Shown here: piece after piece, positions 45,602-56,300 of the stretch
How the letters are laid out: every line of letters begins with the position of its first letter
Position numbering within the stretch: position 1 is the stretch's first letter
DNA from: Monosporascus cannonballus
Lineage: Eukaryota; Ascomycota; Sordariomycetes; Xylariales
NCBI GenBank assembly: GCA_004154925.1
Contig: QJNS01000360.1
Span: 1-58,877 of the forward strand
DNA length: 58,877 nucleotides
Direction: 5' to 3'
Program-made: the position numbers and the translations under genes
Notes under the pieces: generated by a model
What the model was told of the DNA's origin: nothing
Seen by the model: the letters and a program-made list of their open reading frames with translations, nothing else
The model's database searches: none

Positions 45602-47081
45602 ATGGGTTCTTCTCAGCCGCCTGACGGCAATTTGCCTTTCGGCAGTACGTTGTTCTTGGCTCTTTCTCCCGCCCTTGCTCTGCCCCTGCGTCTGCGTTGG
45701 CGTCGTTCCGTAGCCGGGAGCTCACCAGGCTGATATCTCGTCAGTAGTCCAAATTCCTGATTCACAGGACTTCCCTTTCTTCGATGCTCCTGCCCCCGAC
45801 CCGCCCCAAGGACCGCCCGTACTCAGTAGCGACGATTCGGGGCGGTTGGACGATTTCTTCCAGGGTTTCGACTCGAACCATTACAACTTTTCCTTCGGAG
45901 AGGGTCTCAACTTTTCAGATGCATGGCTGAGCGATCTTCCGCCAACTTTCATGGGGACAGCAACGTCGTTGGGCCAGCAGCACCTACAGCTCGAGCACAT
46001 GTCGTCTCCCGGGCAAGGAATGCCAGCTACATCTATACCCGATACATTCGGTTACGGTCAAGCTATGATCCCACCTTCACAACAACATATGGTACATCCA
46101 CACCACCGCCCCCCGCCTCAGACGCCCTTAGACGCCAGCGCTCAAGCCGATGTCGCTGCTGTCTTGGCAGCCCTCCAGACTGGCCACCATACTAGTCAAC
46201 CGCTTCGGAATAACGGTATGGGCAACAGAACAGACCCTCCCCTGCATCATGTGCAGCATCATATGGAGAACCTGAGGTCGCTGCCCCGACACCACGTAAA
46301 GGCGGATCGAAAGAGGACTCCGGTACCTCCTACTCCGCCAGTTGAACCCGATAACCTCTTCAGAAACCCGATGTTTGCAGAGCCCGGCGGGTCGAACATG
46401 CAGCGGATGGGTGAGACCCTGGGGCTCCAATGGGGTTCCGACTCGAGTTTTGCCAGGCCGCAAGGGTTTGTTCCGACCTCCCGAAGCGAAACCCACGAAG
46501 CTCTCGAGCAGGAGCGCATTAACTATCTCAAATGCCTCCAGCTTAGTGGGAGTGCAGCTACCACACGGCCCTCTAGTCCTACAGGGGGCGGAGAGAGCGA
46601 CTCTGGAGAGGTGCCAGGTGGGGATCCGGATGGACAAATAGAAGAAGAGCATCCTCCCGCAGCATCCCCACCGAAACGCCGGAAAAGCAGGACGAAGGAA
46701 GAAGCAGAAGATGGCGATACCCTGTCACCAATCCCGCCGAAGCCTGCAGCTAAGAAACGGAAATCGAAAGCTGACGCAAACGAGCCTGCTGAGAGGTCAA
46801 CACCAACATCAACGACCAGAGATGGGTCCGGGAAACGGAGAAAGTCTGGAGCAAGTGGAAGCAAGGCACCACGGGAGAACCTGTCGGAGGCCCAGAAGAG
46901 AGAGAACCATATCAAGAGCGAACAGAAAAGAAGGGGGGCGATCAAGGAAGGATACCAGGAGCTCTGTCAGATCGTGCCAAATCTGAGCTCTAGTGGTTAT
47001 AGTAAGAGCATGATGCTGACCATGGCAGCCGACTGGCTTGAAGATTTGATAAGGGGCAACGAAGAGCTGGCTAAGCGGTGA
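45602..47081 (+). CDS. bHLH transcription factor
   Basis: Two exons: 45602-45644 (43 nt, MGSSQPPDGNLPFG) and 45745-47081; 459 aa. Donor GTACGT, acceptor CAG; the join gives LPFG|IVQIPDSQDFPFFDAP. The second-exon frame has no ATG near its start, so the small exon is needed. A Gln/His/Pro-rich N-terminal region is followed by several basic KKRK/KRRK-type nuclear signals (residues about 320-385). The bHLH occupies the C-terminus, about 393-455: basic region KRENHIKSEQKRRGAIKEG (H-x3-E-x2-R-R like E-box binders), then helix, loop and helix ending WLEDLIRGNEELAKR. It looks like the Ino4/Mlx-like fungal group; targets are unknown. Confidence 0.82.
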
Positions 47082-47536
47082 TCTCGTGGTAAGCATCATT
47101 AGTTATTATTGTTAATGGCTGTCGCTGCGGATCCTCGTTGTGGATAAATATGATACCTATATTTGGAGTTTGCTTGTTGGTATAAGCTTGGAGAGGGTTA
47201 TGGTCTGGGGCTAAACAGGAGGGGCTCTCGCCATTGCGCGAAGGCTACTTTGATACCTCGGATGGTTATATAAGATACCAAGGCGACCGACACGAAACTA
47301 TCTACCCAAATCCTCGAGCAGATGAAAGAGGGCGACGGGAACGCGGCTTATAGACCTGCGAGATAGTAATACCCTATTCACGTGTCTGACCATCGCTACA
47401 GATGCTGTTCACGAAAAGCTAGACTTCTTTAACTCGGGGAAACTGTGAAACGCGGAATATGGGGTATCTATAAAATAACAACATTCTCAAGCACAAAAGG
47501 GGGGGGAGTTCGGTTGGGGGAGGAGGCTTCCCCGCG
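47082..47536. other. Convergent 3' intergenic region
   Basis: 455 bp between the convergent bHLH and polymerase stops. Nothing beyond 3' flanks is recognised. Confidence 0.5.
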
Positions 47537-49552
47537 TCAGTCGCCCAAGGCGTGGAACCTCTCGTGTGCGGACATCGCGAAGATCGGCACCGCGTGCCCA
47601 CACGCCGCGCACCTCTGTTGCGCTACTGAGTCACCGTCCTCGTCCTCCCATCCCACGTCCGAATCGCTATCTCCGTCGTCGGCCGCCCATACCTCTGTCT
47701 CTGCCGAGGCGGAACCCGCATCCTCGACGTCATTCTTCCCCTCGCTAGCGCCATTCGCTGCTGCCCCATCCTCGGCGTCACCGTCAATAACGCCATTCCC
47801 GTGACGAGGAGAGCAAAGCGAAGGCGAAGCCGTCGTGGCCTTTGTCGTTGTCGCATCATCGTCCCACGCACTCCACTCACGCAGCCTCTCCCCCTGCGTC
47901 TGGAACATGCGCGAGATGTTACGCCCACCCGCCGCGCCGCCGCCGCCGCCGCCATCGTCCCCCGCTACAGGCACCATGTTCGCGACACAGACGTTGAGCA
48001 GCGCCAGGTTCCAACCCGCCGCCCTCCCTACGTGCAGGCGCCGGAACAGCGGCAGCAGCGCCTCGCGCACGAGCCGCTCCGCGACCTCGGCGCACGGCCG
48101 CTCGAGGTCCAGCGCGAAGCTCGGCAAGGACTGGCTCCGCGAGATCCGCGAGAAGCTGGGATTCGACGTCGAAGAGGCGGATCCCGACTTGCCGGGATGC
48201 GCGCACGTCGATAGGCGCAGCGTCTTGGGGTATGCGAGCCAGCGCCGCTTTTGTTGCGTTCTGGGAGGAAGGGCGACACAGCCGGCGGATGAGGGATCCG
48301 TGAGCTCCTCTGCTGCGGTGGTGAGGTCGACGCGCATCCGTCGCACGAGCGAGGTGGCGACGGCGTGCATCTCGCGGAGCACCTCCGGAAGGGCATTCAG
48401 CGGGCGCGCCATGTACGTGTCCTCGACGCTGATCTGCGTCGGCGCGACGCCGGCCTCCTTCACCTCAGAGGTGTCCACCCCGTGCAGCAGGTTCCAGACC
48501 TTCTTGCCGCCGCCGCGCTCCGCGCCAGGGCGGTCGAGGATCCGGGTAAGGAGCGCGGGCGACATGCCCGGATGCCGGAGAACGTCCCGGACGGTAATGC
48601 CGCTGGGTGTCTGCTGCTCCGCCCCCTGGCCGCCGATGTGTGCGGCTGTTCCGGGTGGGAACAGGTGGTCCGCGATAAGGGAGCTGGTGCGGGATCCTAT
48701 GCCGGGGATCTCGCGGATCTGGTGCGCGTCCAGGAACTCCTGGATCGTGTTCTTCCCCTGGACGGGGAGGAGCGTAGTCTGGTTCCGCGGCTTGTTGACG
48801 CTGCCCGCGAGCTTGGCCAGCACTTTGTTGGTGGATATCCCGCCGCTCGACGTGTATACGAAGTCCTCCTCCAGCCTCCGGCGGAGGTAGCCCGCCAGAT
48901 GCGACGCGAGCATCAGCCGCACGCGCACGGGATCGTCGAGTATCGCAGCACCAGCACCGGCATGTTGCCCCCCCTGCCCGTCGGGGAGCGGGTGGACGCA
49001 GCCGGCGAACCGCGTGGCGTCGAAGGTGAACCCCCTCTCCGGTTCCTGGGCGGAGAGGTGGAAGAACGAGTCGCGCAGGGCGTTGGGGTTCAGCAGCGCA
49101 CGGTTGTAGGCGACGGCGGCGGTGACGTCGAGGAAGACCTCGTCGAGCCCGAGGCGCTCGGCGCGGGCGCCCGCGACGGCGCCGCGTAGGAACGCCCACA
49201 GCCGCCTCGACGCGTCGCGGAACGGCGCCAGGTCCTCGCCGCACACGACCACGAGGTCCGGGCACGCCGCCCGCGCCTCCGCCACGGGCATCAGCTTGCG
49301 TACGCCGCGCGTCCGCGCCGCGTAATTGCACGTGGCCAGGATGCTCTTCTGCCGCACGCCCAGCGGCCGCATCCGCAGCGCCGGGTGCGCGTTCTCGATC
49401 ACGCTCGCGTAGAAGCAGTCGTAATCGAAGTGTAGTATAACGCGGCCATCACCGTCTGCTTCCTTGTTCTTCATCTCGCCTATTTTGGCCCTGGCGGCTT
49501 CATGCTGGGCCGGCAGCCCTGTGGTCATGGTTGCCGCTACCGCTGTTTTCAT
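47537..49552 (-). CDS. POLI: Y-family DNA polymerase, iota-like
   Basis: Single exon, 671 aa from ATG 49552 (the open frame continues upstream to a GTG only). Catalytic palm: HFDYDCFYASV (metal ligand D43) and LGLDEVFLDVT (D137, E138). The helix-hairpin-helix IREIPGIGSRTSSL and the little-finger region follow, with GGISTNKVLAKLAGSVNKP between. The C-terminal tail is Gly/Asp/Glu-rich and ends in CAACGHAVPIFAMSAHERFH, a C-x2-C...H-x3-H finger (C648, C651, H663, H667) of the UBZ type that binds ubiquitin. It performs translesion synthesis, probably recruited to ubiquitylated PCNA. The sequence resembles fungal Pol iota more than Pol eta (Rad30). Confidence 0.85.
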   Translation of the reverse strand: MKTAVAATMTTGLPAQHEAARAKIGEMKNKEADGDGRVILHFDYDCFYASVIENAHPALRMRPLGVRQKSILATCNYAARTRGVRKLMPVAEARAACPDLVVVCGEDLAPFRDASRRLWAFLRGAVAGARAERLGLDEVFLDVTAAVAYNRALLNPNALRDSFFHLSAQEPERGFTFDATRFAGCVHPLPDGQGGQHAGAGAAILDDPVRVRLMLASHLAGYLRRRLEEDFVYTSSGGISTNKVLAKLAGSVNKPRNQTTLLPVQGKNTIQEFLDAHQIREIPGIGSRTSSLIADHLFPPGTAAHIGGQGAEQQTPSGITVRDVLRHPGMSPALLTRILDRPGAERGGGKKVWNLLHGVDTSEVKEAGVAPTQISVEDTYMARPLNALPEVLREMHAVATSLVRRMRVDLTTAAEELTDPSSAGCVALPPRTQQKRRWLAYPKTLRLSTCAHPGKSGSASSTSNPSFSRISRSQSLPSFALDLERPCAEVAERLVREALLPLFRRLHVGRAAGWNLALLNVCVANMVPVAGDDGGGGGGAAGGRNISRMFQTQGERLREWSAWDDDATTTKATTASPSLCSPRHGNGVIDGDAEDGAAANGASEGKNDVEDAGSASAETEVWAADDGDSDSDVGWEDEDGDSVAQQRCAACGHAVPIFAMSAHERFHALGD

Positions 49553-51223
49553 CTTGATCCATGTCTGGATTACGAACACGCCGAGATGTGTCTACTTCCC
49601 CTGGAGGCGGATTAGAAAGTTTCCGAGTCAATGAAAATGGTGCAATATCGGAAGGTCGGAAAAGCCGTCACTAAATTTACACTAACCTTAAATTCGGGAA
49701 GTTGGTGAACCAGGCAGCCAGGCCACTGCTTAACATAGAACATGGAAGAGATACCTCAACGCGCCCGTTAGCCCCATCAAGATGTTCTATGTATAAATAC
49801 TTCTGCTTGCTAAAAATGGTTCGAGTTATCTCATACTCTGCTTGGAGAATCGATTGACAGTCGTCCTCCCATTAATCGCCTACTTAGGCAGCTATCAGTC
49901 AGTCACCTTGCTCTTCGCTCTCGACTTACTCATCGACCGTAACTAGCGAAGGCTGGTCGTGGCGTAGCACAAAAGTGTCAACGTATGCGTTTTCCAGTAA
50001 GCCGGCTACGCCACAAGCATAACATGACGAGTTTTATTCAGGCTTAATTTGAATTGACTTAGCGGCGATCCTGTTTCGGCGGAACAACGGCACCAGTCGA
50101 TTCCGAGAAAACAAAACCATGCGCTTGCTTGCTTTGTTACTCCCAAGGCCCAGCTCTCAGCGATAGTGATGATCCAGAGTCGTGGGCTCCGTTAGACAGC
50201 GGTCAGATAAGAGAACTCTATTTAATATCTCTCTACGCCACGTTAGATGGTCCCGGCGCCGCGGATTACTGTGATGCCTGGTCATCCCTTGCTTGCTCAG
50301 CATTCCCATTAACTAGAACGAACAGCCAAGCCGCGGCTAATGTCAGTGACCTGCCCACTTTCAAATCCCCCTCATCCTCCAAGCGGATTGAGATCGTGCC
50401 GGAGCAGATGGCGCCGCAGCATATTTCTACTGCATAGCTATTGGTTTCCAAGCCATCTTCCATCACAACATTCCTTGATGATGAGAAACCTGCCTACGAT
50501 GTGGGTGAAAGTTGAAAACGCCTTATCGTGAGGAATGCGGGGGATTACTAGCTGGATTGCTGAAAGCCCAGAGAATAAACGCCGTATATGGCCACTATCT
50601 CGTGCCCACGAGTCTGTAGCCGATCTCGCAATGTCAGTTATTGGCTGTGTCCGACAGGGCTTGGGCGCCAGAAGCCAGGATGAGTCGGCGCTTGCGCCTG
50701 CGACACACTTCTGTCCACGGACCCTGGTCGCTTATTATAGCCAACCAACTGCTTTACTCTTCTCACCCACCTTGGGAGTCGCCCGGGCCAATGTTGCTCC
50801 ACTATTCTAGTCTGAGACTTGCAAAGTTCCCAGATTCCTTGCGCATGCGCCCTCGCGTCTAATTGTTGCTTCATGCCACGTCTTGCATTAGTCCTATGTG
50901 GTCAGGCGCTTGAACTAGGGTGTCTGTCTACCCCCCTGTCATCCCTTCCCTGCCTGCCGGGTTATTGGCTTGCAAACAGCTGGATATTATATAGCCGCCG
51001 TCCCCCCTTCCTGATGGAATCCTAATCACAATTAACTCTTGTTGCACTCGATACGTCCTCGCCGGCTGGGAGGTTGCTTGGAAGTCCTCCTCTGCTGGTA
51101 ACACAGGCTGAGAGTGGCAGACTTCAACCAAGTTTCCCCGGATCCTCTTGGCTTCACCATTCCACCATATCATATTCCGAAGTTGAAACTTTCATATTCC
51201 AAGTATATTAGTAAGCTGTAAAT
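49553..51223. other. Divergent intergenic region (about 1.7 kb)
   Basis: It holds the promoters of the polymerase and of the unknown-function gene. A 102-codon plus-strand frame at 50129-50437 has no recognisable domain and is not called. The last 200 bases are CT-rich, like a leader. Confidence 0.45.
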
Positions 51224-52651
51224 ATGGCCGGCCCAGTTGTCCAGACAAGGCCAAAATTATCTCTTCAGACCAAGCCTGCGACGAGCTCTCATGGCAGGAC
51301 TAGGAGGTCCTTGCTGGCAAACGCGGACCCCAAGTCTCCGACGTCTTTCAATACTCTATCCAATGTCTATGTAACCGCCATCGAAAGGTCAACGCCGGTC
51401 CAGTCGACACCTCTGACAGCGATCAATACCCAGCAGCCTCTCAGGCTGCAGACTGACTCGGAGGCCCTCAAGGGCAACCAGCAGTGGCTACAGGCACCGT
51501 CCACTGCGATATATCCCGACACGCCGCTCAGTGCTAATCCCGTGTCCCCCGCCCAGCAGATGGACATCGTCTTTCCCAGCCAACAGATGACAGCGACGCC
51601 GCCGCTATCTGCCGGAGCCACCGAGCCGTCGGGACAGAGGTCTTTCAGCTTTCCCAATACGGGGGGAGACGATCGAGGCTTGCCAGTATCACCAGCTCGG
51701 ACCCGTCGCCGGGTCATGTATGCTTCATTCGGATCAGCTGCCAAGGCCCCATATAACCACAACCGTTCTCTTCACAGTATACTTCGTAACTCGCCTCTAC
51801 CACCAGCCAGCGCAAAGTCTCCCATCTCGCCAAGGAGACAGTCTCGGCGTCTGCAGGAAAAGGCGGCGAGGCGGGTCGGGTACGAGAGTCCCCTGACGCA
51901 AACCATCACCACGGAGAAGTACACAAGGTCGCATATCGACCTACTCGTCGAGGAGGCGTCGCCGTACACCCCGTCGCCGGCCGTCGAGGACTCCGGGATG
52001 GTGCTGGACCTTGCCATGGCCTACTCCGGAGACGAGACGCGCGACGGGGGACAAACCCCGGGGCCGTTCGAGGAGATGCGCCGGCGCATGACGGGCCTCG
52101 GCGTGGAGACGCCCGTCGCCCTCTCGCCGCGGCCCGATGGGGGCGTCCGGAAGCGCAGCAGCGGCAAGAAGAAGGAGAAGAAGCGGCGGTGGGTCTGGAC
52201 CATCGGCAACCAGGACGACGAGGACGACGAGAGCGGCGCCATTCGCGGAACCAGGGAGGCGGTGGCCAATGAGGCTTCCACCTCCAGAGCCTCGGTGCCG
52301 GTGCTGGTTACGCCACGAGCAACCGCATCCGTCAGAGCGGGCGCGAAGCTGGAACCGCTGACGGCCGTCCAAGTCAGCGTCGATCACGCGGTGGCGGAGT
52401 CCGAGTCGGAGGCGGCGGATGACGGCGTGGATGTGGAGATGTCGGGGACGGAGAGCATAGATTCGAGCCGGGCAACCACGCCTTACGGCACGGGGCTCGA
52501 CGTGAAGACCCCCACCGTCGCGACAGCGCTCCTCGGAAGCAATGTAGCAAAGCGGAACCGCTTGGGGTCCGTGGACTTGATGAACCCCGAGACGGGGCAC
52601 AGGGGGGACACGCCGATCCCTCCCGACTTGGTCAAGAGCGAGAGTCGATGA
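51224..52651 (+). CDS. Conserved fungal protein of unknown function, Ser/Pro-rich
   Basis: Single exon, 475 aa. It starts MAGPVVQTRPKLSLQTKP. The family features I recognise from other filamentous fungi are the short blocks PLTQTITTEKYTRSHIDLLV, GDETRDGGQTPGPFEEMRRR and a basic KKKEKKRRWVWTIG. Many TP/SP sites and Arg/Lys patches suggest a phosphorylated, perhaps nuclear, largely disordered protein; that is inference. Relatives are sometimes labelled glucan 4-alpha-glucosidase in databases, but nothing in this sequence resembles a glycosidase. No function is assigned. Confidence 0.8.
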   Translation: MAGPVVQTRPKLSLQTKPATSSHGRTRRSLLANADPKSPTSFNTLSNVYVTAIERSTPVQSTPLTAINTQQPLRLQTDSEALKGNQQWLQAPSTAIYPDTPLSANPVSPAQQMDIVFPSQQMTATPPLSAGATEPSGQRSFSFPNTGGDDRGLPVSPARTRRRVMYASFGSAAKAPYNHNRSLHSILRNSPLPPASAKSPISPRRQSRRLQEKAARRVGYESPLTQTITTEKYTRSHIDLLVEEASPYTPSPAVEDSGMVLDLAMAYSGDETRDGGQTPGPFEEMRRRMTGLGVETPVALSPRPDGGVRKRSSGKKKEKKRRWVWTIGNQDDEDDESGAIRGTREAVANEASTSRASVPVLVTPRATASVRAGAKLEPLTAVQVSVDHAVAESESEAADDGVDVEMSGTESIDSSRATTPYGTGLDVKTPTVATALLGSNVAKRNRLGSVDLMNPETGHRGDTPIPPDLVKSESR

Positions 52652-53342
52652 GAAATAAACATGAGCGACGAGCGAGTGGCCCACATACATGCATATATAG
52701 CAAGGGGCTAAAATGAAGGCGCATTGGGCGCGTGGGCGCGTGGGCGCTTTGGAATACCTACCCCTATCTAGCGGAGGGTCGGTTGGATTACCACTGATCG
52801 ATTTGTATTTTATACGGCATCGCATGAAGCCCAGCGGGTTGTATCTATTAGGCGGGAAAGGAAGACAGCCCATCTTGCTTGTTACCAGTAACGAAAGATA
52901 TGAATGACGGTCAGAAGATATGAAATCAAATGTTGAAACCAAAACTAATTGCCTATCTACTTACGCATCGCTCATTATGGACTTCGCCGTGGCTCTCTTG
53001 CCTCTCGTTCCCTCGGATGAGCTCTAGCATCTTTAATTTCTACCACTATTTTACGGATTCCGGCAGTTGACGATACTAGAGGATACATGTCCAGGCGAGG
53101 TGGGGAGTGGGCTCACCGGTGTTGAGTTAGATGCTGTCCACGAAGTACACGGCCGATTTTAGGCGCAGTGAGTACCAATCTATACAGAGATATTGCAGGG
53201 GGTATTTAGATGGTCTTGCTCTAAGAAGATCTGTCGTGGAAAAGGGGTATCTGTGTTAGTCATCAGGCTCCACAGCACCCTGGAAAAACCTTGTTCCGGC
53301 GCGTTTACAGTATATAGAGAGCTTCCTAGCTACAGCTCTCTA
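52652..53342. other. 3' flank and transition region
   Basis: Ordinary composition, no gene. It ends in the inverted repeat at 53315-53342, where the AT-rich block begins. Confidence 0.5.
53315..53342. repeat. 9-bp inverted repeat at composition boundary
   Basis: TAGAGAGCT (53315-53323) and AGCTCTCTA (53334-53342) are perfect complements with a 10-bp loop, placed exactly where GC content falls. Confidence 0.6.
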
Positions 53343-56300
53343 GAGCTGAATTCTAGTAAGATAATTATTACTTTCTATATTTTATATAATCTTTTTTCGC
53401 GATTAGCTTAACTATAACAGTTGTAAGCTCGGTATTTTAATTACGCAAAATAATTACGGTTAAAATAATCGCAATTTTTTATATAATAATTTAAAATACC
53501 TTTTTATTTTTTAATATATTAGATAATCTCATTTTTAAAGATATAATTCTCAAAGATCGCTTTAATTATTCTTACTACTTTTTTCTTTATATTTTAAAGT
53601 TTTTTTTTCGCAATATTTAATACTTTATCGACTCCGATATATTTAACGTAAACTACTCTACGAGCTTTTAGAAATTTCTTTTATTCGAAAAATTTATTAT
53701 GCAAGTTAACGCTCAGTAGAAAAAGTAATATACTAAAAGCTTAGCGAATTAGCAAGATTTTCGCGTAAATCTTGTTTAATATAACTTTTTTTCGAAAAAT
53801 CTTAAAAAGTTATTCGCTAAAGACTTTAAAAACAAATAAGATAAGGATTTTAAACGCCTTAGAAAAAAACTGGGAAAAGTTATAGAAAAATTTTAAAATT
53901 AACTCTAAATATATTAATATTTAGACATAAATTAACGTAATAGTAAAACGCCAAATTCTTAAAAAAATACTTAAGTTACATTAATTATTTAACGAAAAAT
54001 TACGATTTAAATTTTACTTAAGAAATTAAAGAATTAATTCGTTTTTTTTTCGTTAAATATAATTATTACAGTATGTAAAGATTAGTGTAAAGCCTTATAC
54101 ATAGTCGAAATAAGTTATATAAAGCCTAATTAATAGTATAAAACCTAATTTATCGCCTATATTAAAACAAAGACATATAACTTTTAAACAATTAAAGGAC
54201 CGTTAACGGTAAAAAAATTCTTAAATGATATAACGAAACGTTTCGTATTAAAATAAAGGTAAAAGAAATTTATTAACTTTATTTAAAACAGTTTCCTTAA
54301 TGCATTTATAATAAGATTAAAGAAATTAATGGATTAATTTTTAATTATATATTACGAATATAAATAAACGATTAAAATTAAAAAGTTTAGAATTTTCGTA
54401 ACGCTATTAAAAAAAATTTATAATCTAAAAAAAACCTTATTATAATTTAACGCAAATTTTAATACGTTAAAAATGCTTAAAAAAAGAACAAATATTTTTA
54501 CTAAATTACTCCAAACAAGACCTACTTATAGAAACTTAACAATTAAATTAACGTACGTTTTGTCATTACAGAAATAATTATTTAAAAAATCTGTTGTTTT
54601 AATTAAAAACATTTAAAAGAAATTCATAAATAATTTAAATATAATAAGTAAAAGAAATTCTATAATAACTTTATAAAACTTTTTATATAAAAGGAAGTTA
54701 TTCGAGAAATTATAAAATATTTAAAACTTAATATTAATATATAATTCGACTTCGTTATTATAGTTTTTATCAATTTACGTATTTTTAACACTTTTAAATT
54801 TTTTTCAAGAATTTATATTATTATCTATTTCGGCAAATATATATTATTCTAATTTATCGTAATTGAAAAATATAAGGTAAAATATTTAGTAAATATTAAA
54901 AATTTAATTATCTTTAGCATTTTTATGTCTAAAATTATAGAGTAAATAATAGAAACGAGATTTTTATTATTATTAATTAATAGTATACATAAAAAAGGAA
55001 GTATAAAAACTTTATTTAAAGTTTTTGATAAACTAAAGCATACTTTTAGTGTTAAGAATATGGTAATAATAAAAAGATTTTATATTAATATTGTTTTAAA
55101 AACGTTATTTTATAAAATTAAGATTTAATATTACAATTTCAATTATGTTTTTAAAAAAGAAAAATTAATAAAAATATTATTTTTACGAAACGTCAACAAA
55201 TATATAACTTAGGTTTTTTCAAATATAAACCGTTATTTTTTATTCGAATATCTTATTAATAATTTCGTAAAATCTAATAAAAATATTAATATATTTAATG
55301 ATTAATAATAGAAATAAAAAAAAGCTATATAGGCGATTCAAGAATTATTTACGCCTTTACGAAAGAATAAGAGATTTTTAATACCTAAGGTTTCGGCATT
55401 TAAAATTTATAACGTTAAAATTATTCGTTAAAAAAGTTAAAAACATGATTATAAAAAGACCGCACATTTAGAATATAAAGCTTATGTTCGTACCTACATT
55501 TTTTAGATAATTTCAAAGCGTATATATAAAAGTCGAATTACTAAACTATTTTAACTGATTACGTAAAATTATTTTAATTATTTTACAAATTACGCTAACT
55601 TTAGATAATTTTTAATAATTAAAAAGGAATATAATAAAAGCCTTTTCATTTTTTCAATTATTAACGCTTTTAAATAACAAAATTTTAAATTATTAAAGGT
55701 TTCGAATATGAAATACGTAAACAATATAAGTTTCTTATATACAAAATTTGATAAAATAAAAATATTAAAACGATTCTAATAAATAAACTTATAATTATTT
55801 AAATGTAATATATTAAAAAATTAATTTGGAAATATTTTTCTATATATCAAAGAATTTATAAAGAATAACAAAGGAACAAGTTAAACATTAATTAATAAAG
55901 TTGAAAATAAATTTCTTTAAAAGTTTTTAGCTTAAATAATAAAAGTAATAACGTAATTACATAACATAAATTCGAATTCCGTTTATGATTTGTTTTTACT
56001 TAATTAAATATTCGATTAACAATTTAAATAATATTTCTATTAATATAATCCCGCCGTAATTAATACGATTACTATAAACTCTAAACGTAATTACTCTAGA
56101 AAATTCGCATATAATATACGAATATATCCGTTAATAAAAAAGCAAAAAATAAAAATAAAAATTCAATATAAAAAATAAAAAAGAAAACTTATATTAGATA
56201 TTGAATAAGGTACCGAACTTCTAATATTTATCGAATATAAGTACTCGAATTCAAAAAGGTGTTTATTACGCATAAAATTGCATTTAACGAAAAAATCTTT

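Noticed and set aside
47835..49189. Long plus-strand open frames (351 and 274 codons)
   Set aside because: Antisense shadows of the GC-rich polymerase gene, with no domain.
50129..50437. 102-codon plus-strand frame in the polymerase upstream region
   Set aside because: No domain, isolated, and composition like the flanking non-coding DNA.
51941..52942. 333-codon minus-strand open frame
   Set aside because: Antisense to the conserved Ser/Pro-rich protein; His/Arg/Leu-rich composition typical of a shadow frame.
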